Shown piece after piece: positions 25,499-53,639 of a DNA stretch of 64,000 nt. The stretch comes from Arctopsyche grandis (lineage: Eukaryota > Arthropoda > Insecta > Trichoptera > Hydropsychidae): positions 6,138,001-6,202,000 of the forward strand of contig NC_135360.1 in the NCBI RefSeq assembly GCF_051622035.1, given 5' to 3'. The notes below the pieces were generated by a model that saw only the letters and a list, made by a program, of their open reading frames with translations, made no database searches and was not told the origin of the DNA. Each line of letters starts with the position of its first letter. The first letter of the stretch is position 1. A program made the translations under genes and the position numbers.

Positions 25499-25511
25499 GC
25501 CCCCCTCTTAA
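25499..25511 (-). other. Polypurine tract of the Gypsy element
   Basis: The minus strand reads AAGAGGGGGGCAA immediately before the 3' LTR, the expected primer position for plus-strand DNA synthesis. Confidence 0.75.
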
Positions 25512-25623
25512 ATAGATCGTCCCGATCGACCCATCGATTACAATTATAATTACATGTTACAATTACAGTTACATTTACAGTTATAATTAGTTACAATCAC
25601 AGTTATACACACACACACACAAT

Positions 25624-28600
25624 TCAGGATGATTCTTCTTCAGCGGGTGTGGCCCGATATTGAGCCAGGCGATCCAGATGTACCACCATGCAGCGTGTAG
25701 AGTTTCCAAACTCTTTCTTGATGCGATATACGACGTCACTGATGCGCTTCATGATCAGATACGGTCCCTCCCAGAAAGATTGGAGTTTTGGCGAAATTCC
25801 CACGTGTCTGGCCGGATTATATAGCCACACTCGTTCGCCTTCCTCGTACCGGGATTCCGATGCGCGAATGTCGTATCGCGCCTTCATTCGGTCGTGCTGC
25901 ATTTTCAAGTGGGTGCGAGCGAATCGATGGACTTCCGCCATTTGTTCGACTAGTTGTGTAGTGTACTGGTGTGGGTCCCTTGGTCCATTGTCAGGTGGGG
26001 GCCCTCCATACAAGAGGTCTGCAGGCATCCGCAGCTCTCGTCCATAAAGCAGTGCTGCTGGTGATGTTCCGGTGGCATCGTGCTGTGCGGCTCGATACGC
26101 CATCAGAAAGTGTGGGACTAACTTGTCCCAGTCTTTCTGTCGGTTTGCCACGAATTTTGTTAGGTGAGCCAGTAGTGTTCGATTTAGCCGCTCCACCATG
26201 CCATCCGACTGTGGCCTATATGGAGTAGTCCTTGTTTTGCGGATCCCCATGAGTTGCAGTGCTTGCCGGAATAATTTCGATTCAAAATTACGCCCTTGGT
26301 CCGAGTGCAGTTCGTTGGGCACACCCAGTCGTGTGAAAACTTGGTTTACCAGCACTTCGGCCACCGTCTCTGCCTCTTGATTAGGTATGGGGATCGCCTC
26401 TGGCCACTTGGTAAAGTAGTCCATAGCGACGAGAACATAGCGATTTCCTCGCTCTGTTGTTGGTAATGGTCCAAGGATATCGACCGCCATTCGTTCTAAA
26501 GGTGCCCCGGAAATGTACTGCCGTAGTGCTCCTCTGTTTTTCCGTTGTGGTCCATTATGGGCTGCGCATACCGCACAATTTTCACACCAGCGAATTACGT
26601 CGATTCGACACGTCGGCCAATAGTATCGCTGGCGTATGTTCTTCAGTGTTTTATTCACACCAAAATGTCCCCCAGTTGATGAGCTATGGAATTCCCTTAG
26701 AAGGTCCGTCGCGCGTTCTTTTGGTACGACCAATTGTCGTATTTGTCGACTTCCGGTTGTACTTTCCCAGTTACGGTACAGTTTGTCATCTTGTACCGCC
26801 AGAGAGTCCCACTGGGCCCAGAGAACTTTTACTTCCGGCTCTTCTAAGGATACTGCTTCCCACGATGGTCGCTGTCCGGTTCGTTTCCAATCAATAATTT
26901 TCTGAATGGTGGCATCGTTTATAACTTCCGGCTGAATTCCCACCAGAGCTATTTTAACACCGGTATCTTGGTCTTCCGCTTCTTGGTCCCGTTCTTCCAA
27001 TCGCGAACATTTCGGGCAATCTATTCTACATGGTCTTCGTGACAGCGCGTCCGCGTTTCCATGTTTCCTTCCAGGCCGATGGACTATATCTGGGTTGTAC
27101 TGGCCCAGTATCTCCAACCATCGGGCAAGTTGTCCTTCCGGGTGCTTAAATCCGCTAAGCCATGTCAATGCAGAGTGATCGGTTCTTATTGTAAAACGTG
27201 TACCCGCCAAATAATGATGGAAGTGTTGTATGGATTTCACGAGGGCGAGTAATTCCTTTCGGGTCACGCAATAATTTTGTTCCGCCTTATTCATTGCGCG
27301 ACTGAAATATCCGATCACTCGTTCCTCCCCTTCCTGACGTTGGGATAGTACTGCTCCAATACTGTGTTGGCTTGCATCCGTATCGAGGATGAATTGGTCG
27401 TCAGGTCGTGGATGCGTCATCACGGGAGCCGTTATCAGTGCCTCCTTTAATTGTTCGAACGATTTCTGACACTCTGATGTCCACTCGAATTTTCTGTCTT
27501 TTTCAGTTAGCCCATGCAGTGGTTTTGCGATCTTCGCAAAGTTTTGTACGAAGCGCCGGTAGTAAGTACACAATCCTACGAAGCTTCGTACTTGGGTCTT
27601 TGTGCGTGGAACGTCCCAATTCTTCACAGCCTCTATTTTCTTTGGGTCGGTTGTAATTCCCTCTGGTGATACTCGGTGTCCCAGGAAGTCAACCTCTCGA
27701 TTTAACAATTGACACTTTTCGGCGTTCAGTTTCAGGCCAGCAGCCTGCATTCGTTGTAGAACTTGTTCCAGTTGTTCCACGTGTTCCTCAAAGGTGTGGC
27801 TATGTATGATTATGTCGTCCAAATAAACCAATACATGATCCTGCATGTCTCCTACAACTTGCTCCATCAGCCGTACAAACGTTGCCGGTGCATTACACAA
27901 TCCAAACGGCATGACTTTGAATTGGAACAGGCCAAATTCCGTGGCAAACGCTGTCTTTTCACGGTCTTTCATGGCTACAGGTACTTGCCAATAACCACTC
28001 TGCAAATCCAACGTGCTGAAGTACCGTGCTCCAGCCAATCGATCTAGGGTGTCGTCTATCCGAGGAATGGGGTGCGAGTCCAACTTGGTGACCGCGTTCA
28101 AACGTCGATAATCAATGCAGAGGCGTGAAGACCCATCTTTCTTCTTCACCATCACAATAGGAGATGCCCATGGACCGGAAGCTGATTCTATTATACCTCG
28201 TCGTAGAAGATCGTCAATCAGCTGTCTGACTTCTCGCTTTCTGGCTAATGGTGTCCTCCTCGGTGCTTGCTTGATTGGTTTGGCTTGTCCCACATCGATG
28301 TAATGTACAGCTTTCGTAGTACGGCCGTGATCGTCCTCGTTCTGAGCAAATGCCACTACATTCCTTTGTAACACTTTATGTACTTGCTGCCGTTGTTCAC
28401 ACGATAAACATTCCGCCAAGGTTTGCTCTAGCTTTGTGATTGTCAAGTTTTCCACTGATGCGTTCACTCTTCGTAGTTTGACTTCCACTCCAGACTCAGC
28501 CAACGATATGTTAACTCCGATTTTCCGCATGAAGTCCACTCCTAGCAGGACTTCGTCATGGATATCGGCCACGGCGAAATTCCATTTGATTATTTGGTTC

Positions 28601-28893
28601 ATGAACTTGATCTTGACCTCGATCCATTTTACGATATGTAGGTAAGAAGGAGACTTAGACGCCTGTCTCGCTCTCCTCCTTTTGTCGTTCAGAACTTTAT
28701 ATCGGTTTCTGGGGAGTTGTTGATACAGTTCTAAATTTAGAACAGAAATCTCTGCGCCGGTGTCGACAACCATTTGACACGGTATGTCACCAATCGCTCC
28801 GTCGATTTTCGGTGACCCTTTTGAATTTAACGAGTACAGCACGGGTATTGTGTTGGGCGTGGTGATCATCGTATCCCGTTCTTGGATGATCAC
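25624..28893 (-). CDS. pol: Gypsy Pol: protease, reverse transcriptase, RNase H, integrase
   Basis: 1089 codons from the frame's first GTG. The first ATG is nine codons in, at 28869. Order: aspartic protease (VVDTGAEISVLN, about residue 44); reverse transcriptase (LDLQSGYWQ, MPFGLCNAPATF, YLDDIIIHS); RNase H (LDTDASQHSIGAVLSQ); integrase with an HHCC zinc finger (GGHFGVNKTL, CENCAVC), a DDE core (VDILGPL, ELHSDQGRNF, MVERLNR) and a GPY-type C-terminal motif (FWEGPYLI). All catalytic motifs look intact. The frame is -1 relative to gag and the two overlap by four bases (GTGA). Frameshifting or reinitiation is therefore likely. Confidence 0.95.
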   Translation of the reverse strand: MIIQERDTMITTPNTIPVLYSLNSKGSPKIDGAIGDIPCQMVVDTGAEISVLNLELYQQLPRNRYKVLNDKRRRARQASKSPSYLHIVKWIEVKIKFMNQIIKWNFAVADIHDEVLLGVDFMRKIGVNISLAESGVEVKLRRVNASVENLTITKLEQTLAECLSCEQRQQVHKVLQRNVVAFAQNEDDHGRTTKAVHYIDVGQAKPIKQAPRRTPLARKREVRQLIDDLLRRGIIESASGPWASPIVMVKKKDGSSRLCIDYRRLNAVTKLDSHPIPRIDDTLDRLAGARYFSTLDLQSGYWQVPVAMKDREKTAFATEFGLFQFKVMPFGLCNAPATFVRLMEQVVGDMQDHVLVYLDDIIIHSHTFEEHVEQLEQVLQRMQAAGLKLNAEKCQLLNREVDFLGHRVSPEGITTDPKKIEAVKNWDVPRTKTQVRSFVGLCTYYRRFVQNFAKIAKPLHGLTEKDRKFEWTSECQKSFEQLKEALITAPVMTHPRPDDQFILDTDASQHSIGAVLSQRQEGEERVIGYFSRAMNKAEQNYCVTRKELLALVKSIQHFHHYLAGTRFTIRTDHSALTWLSGFKHPEGQLARWLEILGQYNPDIVHRPGRKHGNADALSRRPCRIDCPKCSRLEERDQEAEDQDTGVKIALVGIQPEVINDATIQKIIDWKRTGQRPSWEAVSLEEPEVKVLWAQWDSLAVQDDKLYRNWESTTGSRQIRQLVVPKERATDLLREFHSSSTGGHFGVNKTLKNIRQRYYWPTCRIDVIRWCENCAVCAAHNGPQRKNRGALRQYISGAPLERMAVDILGPLPTTERGNRYVLVAMDYFTKWPEAIPIPNQEAETVAEVLVNQVFTRLGVPNELHSDQGRNFESKLFRQALQLMGIRKTRTTPYRPQSDGMVERLNRTLLAHLTKFVANRQKDWDKLVPHFLMAYRAAQHDATGTSPAALLYGRELRMPADLLYGGPPPDNGPRDPHQYTTQLVEQMAEVHRFARTHLKMQHDRMKARYDIRASESRYEEGERVWLYNPARHVGISPKLQSFWEGPYLIMKRISDVVYRIKKEFGNSTRCMVVHLDRLAQYRATPAEEESS

Positions 28894-29903
28894 TGCTCGT
28901 TTTCCGATAATGGGGCTTCGGATCTTTCATCGTCTTCACGCGAGTCGTTGAGTCGACGTGCCGTGGTTTCTCGACAATTCCTGCTTATATGCCCCAAACT
29001 TCCACATTTCCAGCATCTTATATCTTTGGGATCTTTTGGTTGAGAACCCCACTTTGTCGGTGAAGCGTCTTGGGTGGGCCTTCTACTGTGAAAAGCGTGC
29101 TTCTGCGGCACGTGTCGTGATGGCTGTAGTTTCGGCCAATTCTGGATGCGGCCTGACGTGTCTTTGCTGGTGCGAGCGAATTTTGTCGCCTCGTAGACCG
29201 CCTCAGCGACTTTCACGACTTCCGGAAGACTCGTGCTTGGGCTTAGTCTAGCCACCGCTGCTTTGACTTCTGAGTGCATGATGCTGTTTATGAACATGCA
29301 AACGATCACGCGTTCGAGAGCTTCGGGCGCGACGACACCCGCGAAACTCAATTCCACGTGTTCCGTGATGTTGTCCATGTGGGCCGTTAGTGACTCTTCC
29401 CCTCGTTCTGGATCCCATTTTCTTCCGATGGCCTTCTCGAAGTGTTGATATACGGAAGTCCGATTGCCGTAGCGCGTTGTGAGTTTCTCCATTAGTAGCT
29501 GGTAGTCGTCCTGCGTCTCCTGTGGAAGCCGGCAGACGTAGTTCATGGCCGCGCCACGCATCGCTGCACACAGCCTCGTCGACAGATTTCGTGCTCCCTG
29601 AAGTCGAGCTGTGAATCGGAATCTCGCCAGAAATTCCTCCCAGGAACCTGACCCGTCGTATGTCGGGAATTCCCGGTATACTGTGCCACGGTCAAATTCA
29701 TTGACCGATTCATGAGTGATATGCTGCGGTGATAACCGCATATTAACCGATTCGTCTTTTGCTGGAGCTTCTTTCTGCGCCGCTCGTAGTGTCGCCATTT
29801 CCCTTTCCATGGCACGAAGTCTGTCGTCCAATTCTCGGGTTTGACTTCGTAGTGGCGTTGCGTCGATCTCCGGCGGTTGCTGCTTCCTCGTTGCTCTGCG
29901 CAT
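28890..29903 (-). CDS. gag: Gypsy Gag with CCHC zinc knuckle
   Basis: 337 aa. An N-terminal basic and coiled-coil-like region (LDDRLRAMEREMATLRAAQK) is followed by a retrotransposon-Gag-type capsid region (about residues 70-230). A single knuckle CWKCGSLGHISRNC (CX2CX4HX4C) lies near residue 295. It binds element RNA and forms the particle. It starts 290 bases inside the 5' LTR edge and ends in TGA overlapping pol. Confidence 0.9.
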   Translation of the reverse strand: MRRATRKQQPPEIDATPLRSQTRELDDRLRAMEREMATLRAAQKEAPAKDESVNMRLSPQHITHESVNEFDRGTVYREFPTYDGSGSWEEFLARFRFTARLQGARNLSTRLCAAMRGAAMNYVCRLPQETQDDYQLLMEKLTTRYGNRTSVYQHFEKAIGRKWDPERGEESLTAHMDNITEHVELSFAGVVAPEALERVIVCMFINSIMHSEVKAAVARLSPSTSLPEVVKVAEAVYEATKFARTSKDTSGRIQNWPKLQPSRHVPQKHAFHSRRPTQDASPTKWGSQPKDPKDIRCWKCGSLGHISRNCRETTARRLNDSREDDERSEAPLSENEQ

Positions 29904-30175
29904 TTTCAGTTCTGCTGGTTGCCCGTCAATGTAAGCTCGCTGGGTGGTCCTCTCTCGCCTTTGAATGCCGCCAAATGCAATGCGTTACCACATAAAATGC
30001 GAATCGCGACTTACACCACAACCCATCAACCGAATGTTATGCTTAAAGCTATTTGCAATGAGAATTGCATTTTTCTTGCTGATTTCTGTCCATGGTACGA
30101 AGTAGCTCAGCTTTCGTCAGATCTCTTCGGTCGCCGACGATTTCTATTTCTTCGTAGCTCTGCTCATCTCCGATT

Positions 30176-30193
30176 CCACTTGACTGACACCAG
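30176..30193 (-). other. Primer binding site region of the Gypsy element
   Basis: The minus strand after the 5' LTR reads C and then TGGTGTCAGTCAAGTGG. The leading TGG fits pairing with a tRNA CCA end. I cannot say which tRNA. Confidence 0.5.
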
Positions 30194-30520
30194 TGTTGCG
30201 TGGACGTGAAGGGGGGGTTTCCAGAATCGGAGAAAGACGCAGGAAGATGGGTAGTAGCGGTTTATTCGTGTTCTCTTGGCGGCGGTCCGGGCTGGAATGA
30301 ATTCCATGCCGAGAACGCCCCATATTTATACTCGCTGGACACAGTACACATACATACATATCTCAACAATCATTGGTCGATGAGTCAGACGATGCCTTTG
30401 GCCGTTGCATAGGGCTGATTCATTCGTGGAGGCCTTTTTTTGGCGGGAACGAGAGATCAGGTGATCCGCGGTCGTGAACCATCAGTCCACGAGCGCCACT
30501 CACCTAATCTCTACGTTACA
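30194..30520 (-). repeat. 5' LTR of the Gypsy element
   Basis: By eye it is identical to 25170-25496. It should carry the element promoter. Confidence 0.95.
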
Positions 30521-31251
30521 GTATCAATGAAAGAAAGATTCGAGCAGTTGAACGAATATTCAAAGACGTGGTTTTTTTTTTTGTATTTTGCAAATAATCT
30601 ACCGGAAAAAGACGAACTTCGAAAATATTGTGCCGATCTTTAAATTAAGCTCAACGCGACTTCAAAATCTAATAGTTTTAGCTAAATTAGTTTAAAAGCC
30701 TATTTTTAAATGAAATTTAAGTAAAAATTAATCCACTCCTTGTATTAAATTTCATAAAACAACATTTACAAGAATTATATCCGAACATTTGGGTTGCTGT
30801 GCGAATTTTTCTGACACTGCCTATAACTGTAGCAAGTGATGAACGTAGTTTTTCGAAACTTAAATCAATTTAAAGTCATTCCCGGTCTACAATGTCACAA
30901 AATTGACTTTCCAGTTTGGGAACTCTATCTATTGAAAATGATCGCTGAAAAGCTTTAATTGAAGATTTTGCAGAAAAAAGGCAAGAAAAGTTCACTTCTG
31001 AAATATAAATTTATTAATTTCTTTATTTATTTTTAAATCCACCAGTGGGGTTGGAAAACCTTGTTAGCTATTTTTCTGGCGGTTCCAAGCCCGGAAAAAG
31101 GAGGATGTAACCTATTTTTTTGATATTTTTTTCTAGGGAGCTTAGAAAAAAAATACGGTTTGACATAATTGTACATAAAACGGCGCGCCTAATAATTAAT
31201 TTACATTTTATGTAAATAAATTTGACATAAAACGGCGCGCCGTTTGACATA

Positions 31252-31551
31252 ATTGGTTTCGAGGAATTCTCAGAACTGACAGCGCGAAAGCGTAGGATTG
31301 CGTGCCCTGGACCGTGGGACTGCATGTCCGTGTACGTGCCCAAACACTGGGGAAGTAAACGGAAGTCGAAGATGCATTGAGCGACCTGACCTTTATAAGC
31401 AGGTACATACTTTGGCATTCTGGTATATCAAGTCATATCAAGGCATTCTGGACGGAGCACTGGCAGTGCGTGGATCTCCTTAATCACCCAATAAATTCTG
31501 TGAAGTGACTTTGGCCTTTTATTTGGATCCTCCACCCACCCCTACGCAACA
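31252..31551 (+). mobile_element. Truncated LTR of the solo-LTR family
   Basis: It matches the reverse complement of 20329-20760 from TTTCGAGGA onward and ends CCCCTACGCAACA at 31551. The first part of the LTR is missing. It is joined to DNA with two GACATAAAACGGCGCGCC-like repeats (31168-31250). Confidence 0.65.
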
Positions 31552-31810
31552 ATAGTAAAAATTCGATTGCGCTCATAATATTACGCTCGCCGTTGGCCCA
31601 CGTCGAAATGATGAATGAATGTGTGTGTGTGTGTGTACGCTCCTGCGCATCTGACGCTGACGTCACTCATTCCAACTCGGGCACACTCGGGTATCTCGAT
31701 TGTCTCCTCGACACGATCAGTCGTCACGCCACATCCCTATGCATAACGTATATATTTTATTTTATTTAATTTTCATATATTAAAAGTCATAAGAATGTTT
31801 TAAAAATCTT

Positions 31811-31816
31811 TTTATT
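31811..31816 (-). terminator. Possible poly(A) signal of TIL-B
   Basis: AATAAA on the minus strand, only 18 bases past the stop at 31834-31836. A second AATAAA-like stretch lies near 31757-31765. Confidence 0.45.
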
Positions 31817-31833
31817 ACTGTACGTAATGATTT

Positions 31834-49808
<17,975 letters not shown>

Positions 49809-49883
49809 CTTGACCGTCGAAAGTTGATCTTTCCTGGTTTGATGATGAGGTTTAAATGACAATCATATGTTCACTCGGTGGAA

Positions 49884-49977
49884 ATTTATTAAAAGCCTCA
49901 TCGTATAGACCTTCACTATATCAACAATAAAACAATACTTCTGGCTTCCAATTGAGTCAACAGTCGTTACGGTGATT
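49884..49977 (-). promoter_or_regulatory. TIL-B promoter: TATA-like box plus conserved upstream element
   Basis: TTTTAATAAATTTCC lies on the coding strand at 49881-49895. TTCCAATTGAGTCAACAGTC followed by GTTACGGTGAT lies at 49947-49977. It matches the TIL-A element (20112-20142) at nearly every base and sits at a similar distance from the ATG. Confidence 0.55.
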
Positions 49978-50154
49978 AATGAAATATCAAACAATCGTTG
50001 AAGTATTTATTTATGTTCACTTGTTACACTTTCGGATCGCTAGATGTGCATTATCAAATGTGACATATCTTGTATTCTAAGCTTCACGTTGATGATGATA
50101 AATCATTGACATATTTGAATCTAAATTTATCTTACTGCAAATACATTAATAAAA

Positions 50155-50155
<1 letters not shown>

Positions 50156-50224
<69 letters not shown>
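50156..50224. repeat. (TA)n microsatellite
   Basis: Pure (TA)n of about 68 bases in the region between the divergent TIL-B and TIL-C genes. Confidence 0.9.
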
Positions 50225-50227
<3 letters not shown>

Positions 50228-50409
50228 TATATGTATTTGTGTAATTTAAAGGTTTTTTCAATCTCTTTAAACCGCAATACACCTATTGAAAGAGTTTTTA
50301 TGTATTTACAAGATAAATATTATACAACAAATATAATAGTAAGTAATTTTAAGACAAAATACAGGCCTTGAAGAAATATGAAAAAACTTTTTAATGTAAA
50401 TTTAATGTG

Positions 50410-51540
50410 AATTACAAAGATTCACAGCATTTATTGAATGATTCAGGAGGTCCACACGGAGCCAGCGCTCGCTCCAGAATAATCTGATATATCCTAAGTA
50501 CCTCCTTTTAAAGGACAAGCTGCCCACTATTGCTTCCCCGATCCGTTTATGTATCTATTGTCTAGGCCCGTACAGTTTTAAGTGAGTCTCACGCTCTAGC
50601 GCTCTCGGGTCCTGAGCATTCTTTCGGGGCTCTTATTGGGTCCGTTAGGCCAATTCGGGGGTATCCATTGTTAGCCCCCGAATTAGTGCTTCCAATCTCG
50701 GAAGATTACTTCAGCACCGGGATTGCGGTGCTAAGAATTTCCAATCCCGGGATCCCGGTGCTAGCACCAGGAAATCAAATGAGTAACATAAACAGGAAAA
50801 AAAAATGTTCAATGGCATATTTTCATATTTCAAAACCGTTCAATTGCATTTTACAAACTCTCCTGATGTTTCACGCAAATACTCCTCATATTGGCGTACT
50901 TGTTTTGAGAGTTTGGCTACATTCTTTAAATTTTCAGTTCGCATCCATACATTTCTAAAATTTAATAAAAGTATTGTAAAAGTAATTTAATGTAATCAAA
51001 TAAAGTAAAAAACATCACTTTGATTCATTGATTCGTTTTTTTACAAATAGTTTGTACCGTCTAGTAATTATTCATCTAAACAAAAGAGTGTGGAAAAACT
51101 TACGTCGTATCGATATTAATTTCAGTAACCGATACTAAGCTTCAGTTCGATAGGACGAACGGTGTTCAAAAAATCCCCAAAATACACTGACGTACAAATA
51201 CAGACACTCACACAGACACACGTGAAAACGTGATTCTGAGTTCGATCTGAGGCCGTTGATACCATTTCGTGGGAACGGCAAGCCGGCGTCAAAACGGGTC
51301 AAAGGAAACAAATGGCCTATGGCTCTCATTGCTCATCCCACCATTGTTCATTATATTATGTTGTTTTATGTTTTTTCTTTATTATTTTTGTAAAAATAAT
51401 ACTTTTAAAGAAATTTTTCCAGCACCGTAATCCCGGTATTCAGACTAGTTTCAACACCGGGATTCACGGTACCAGAAAACACTGGGATCCCGGGATTGGA
51501 AGCCTTACCCCGAATGCACTTAGACTCTCTCTCGTATTCC
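50410..51540 (-). mobile_element. Diverged LTR-family fragments
   Basis: CACAGCATTTATTGAATGAT to about 50690 matches the solo LTR family. GGGATTGCGGTGCT...CCCGGGATCCCGG near 50720-50770 and CACCGGGATTCACGGT...GGGATCCCGGGATTGG near 51450-51500 are related GC-rich repeats, separated by about 650 bases of other DNA. This is probably an LTR split by insertion; the exact ends are not resolved. Confidence 0.45.
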
Positions 51541-51544
51541 TACG

Positions 51545-51890
51545 ATACAATTCCTTCTGAACTTAAATCACTTTCTTACAACGAAATGTTGAAAATAATG
51601 AATCTCATTATACTGGAGACGAGAAGAATACAAAAGAGGCGACTTGATCGAAGTCTTACATAATAAATAAATAATCATTATAATTGTCATATTTCAAAAT
51701 TTATTACATATAGGTCACACTCTTAGACACCAAAAAGTAAAATCGAATAAATTGATCAGAGATTCCTTCTTTTCAAACAGAGTGGTTACAGTTTGGAATA
51801 GTCTTCCCAATAATGTAGTAAATTCAGAAGACCTTAATATTTTTAAAAGCAAACTAGAGGATTTTCTTAAATTTATAGGATTTTTGTAAT
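51545..51890 (+). mobile_element. LINE RT C-terminal remnant (CR1/L2-like style), dead
   Basis: IPSELKSLSYNEMLKIMNL and, after frame breaks, FFSNRVVTVWNSLPNNVVN and FKSKLEDFL are the typical end of many LINE reverse transcriptases. An untranslated tail to about 52135 ends TTTTAAATAAATAAAA. A related tail occurs at 19540-19595. Confidence 0.65.
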
Positions 51891-52394
51891 TCTTCTCTTT
51901 CTTTCTTTATTTTTGTTTTCTTTTAGTTATTATGTTACCGTTTCAGATATATTATTTTTATTTTTCTTTTGGTATTTTCTTTCATTTAATTTTTTTAATG
52001 CTTACTTTTTTCTTCTATTTTATTATTGTTATGAATATTTTCTTTTTATTATATTATTTGCACAAATCAAACCCCGTGGGTCTATCGACTTTGCCGCCTT
52101 CCCCATGTACGTATGTATTTTAAATAAATAAAATTAGTATGGTAATGTCTTTACTCAACATCTGTTTGTGGTTGTTTATTATTTAGCATTACCTGGTTTC
52201 GTCCAAGTTACAGTTTTCTGATAATTGGCATATGTATGTATGTACATATGTACATGTGTATGTTCATATGTTCATTTGGGCGTTGGTTTATATGAATGTA
52301 AAAATATGTTTTTTGGCCTTAGCAACATGTTATTACAGAGTTAAGTAAAGAATTGGACGATTCTTCTTCTTTGTTTGTTTAGTGTTAAGCCTCA

Positions 52395-52636
52395 TAGTCA
52401 TTGATTTCATCTGGAACTTGATGGACGATCCGTCTCCACTCCTCCCGGTTCTATGGCATGTCGAAGGCAGCGTTTAGGAACGATCCCTTCAGTTCTGTGC
52501 TTTGGTCTGACCATATTATGGGTCAATTTCCTCTCGTCGCCTTCCCTCCAGCGTTCCGGTGACTCACAGCCTTTCTAGACTCTCCACATTCTTCCTGGCC
52601 ATATGGCTAAAGTATGAAATAACTCTTTTCCTACAT
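52395..52636 (-). mobile_element. LINE RT C-terminal fragment, minus strand
   Basis: The reverse complement matches 33700-33930 and 49248-49385, including CTTTAGCCATATGGCCAGGAAG. It is the left arm of the composite repeat. Confidence 0.6.
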
Positions 52637-52921
52637 TAACGTTATGAAGGGAGACGCCCGTAGACCAATGACGTCATGGTGACGCCGACCAATGGTGGAG
52701 TCGGGCGTTGCGGCCAATGGCTGCGCCAGACTCCTTGACCAATGATAATACGTGTATGCGCTGAGCACTCTATGATATACATAAGTATGGTACGCTCTCG
52801 ATCGGTGGCATTCGGATCCTGACCCCCACCGGACGAGCAGCAATAAAGACTTGGAACCTGCCTGCGTGTTTTCTTATACCTCGACCTGACTCCACTTACC
52901 TCTGAATACTCTTCAATATGT
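52637..52921 (+). mobile_element. Solo-LTR-like insertion of about 285 bp
   Basis: It separates parts that are adjacent in the copy at 47905-47935, and TACAT occurs on both sides (52632-52636, 52922-52926). Inside, a TATA-like GATATACATAAG and later AGCAATAAAGACTTGG (poly(A) signal) suggest an LTR in plus orientation. The terminal bases do not settle the family. Confidence 0.45.
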
Positions 52922-52924
52922 TAC

Positions 52925-53250
52925 ATATTGAGACTGCCAGCTCTTTGGCAAAGTGTCACGGGTTTGAGTCCCGCTAGAGTCCCGCTCCTGGCCAGACCTT
53001 GGTTTGTGACTCCAAGGTCGATTGTTTCTCATCAGAATTTTCCACTTTTTCTGATTTTCATTGAAACGATTCCTTTAAAATTGCCTTCTCCTTTCCTGCC
53101 TCTCTTGCTAATTTCAATTTATTCAGCGTCTTGAGATTCACCTATTTGACTATAAAAATGCTGCAAAAATTTCTCCCTAGATGTCACTGGATGCTTGTAT
53201 GAATTCTCATTGTATAAAATGCTTATGTACATATATTGATTGTATTGTAT
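52925..53250 (+). mobile_element. tRNA-SINE in composite repeat
   Basis: The head has the B-box-like GGGTTTGAGTCCC, and the body has GACTCCAAGGTCGATTGTTT. It matches 47570-47935 in reverse. Confidence 0.65.
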
Positions 53251-53251
53251 A

Positions 53252-53368
53252 AGTTTTGAGCTCTTTTTCCTATTATGCTGTAGATTAACATTAGAATAAT
53301 ATAATACTATGATTACTAACCAAATTAAATTAAATTGTAAAATAGAAAATGATCAGTAGATCAGTAGA

Positions 53369-53450
<82 letters not shown>

Positions 53451-53497
53451 TGTGAACGTAATTTCGTAATAATAAAAAGCATTTAAAATTCAAAAGT
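53252..53497 (+). mobile_element. Jockey 3' UTR fragment carrying an expanded (TA)n
   Basis: GAGCTCTTTTTCCTATTATG to AAAAAGCATTTAAAATTCAAA matches the 3' UTR at 35665-35845. Where the other copies read TTAAAATAGATATAAGATG, this one has about 70 bases of (TA)n (53372-53442). It splits the composite repeat. Confidence 0.75.
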
Positions 53498-53639
53498 ATG
53501 TTTAAGTGCACAAGTCGCTTTGGAGCGATCTGTAAAGGCGAGTGTTCAAGTTCTATGAAATAAAATAAAATATATGAATTCGTTCTTATATAATACTAGT
53601 GGTTTTACTCGGCTTCGCTCGGTATTTTTAATATAAACA

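Larger units (their letters stand above)
25170..30520 (-). mobile_element. Full-length Gypsy (Ty3) LTR retrotransposon, TSD GTAT
   Basis: LTR-leader-gag-pol-PPT-LTR on the minus strand, 5351 bp. The 327-bp LTRs lie at 30194-30520 (5') and 25170-25496 (3'), and I see no difference between them. GTAT flanks the element at 25166-25169 and 30521-30524. Both ORFs are open. There is no room for env between pol and the 3' LTR. Identical LTRs and an exact duplication mean a very recent insertion, and the element may still be active. Confidence 0.95.
24880..31020 (+). pseudogene. hAT-type (ZMYM-like) transposase remnant, split by the Gypsy insertion
   Basis: The left part (24880-25169) contains CGICNLNLALYDAEKSSV and FFGYLQRLF, typical of the middle of this hAT group. 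The right part (30521-31020) continues with ERFEQLNEYSKTW and ends with the dimerisation-domain motif LPITVASDERSFSKLK. Removing the Gypsy element and one GTAT copy keeps the frame across the join. Stops and frameshifts on both sides show that the transposase was already dead or has died since. The 5' part was not found. Confidence 0.7.

Noticed and set aside
25497..25623. env gene of an errantivirus-like element
   Set aside because: Only 127 bases lie between the pol stop and the 3' LTR, so no third ORF fits.
25688..29995. Many plus-strand open frames across the Gypsy element
   Set aside because: Antisense shadows of gag and pol without recognisable domains.
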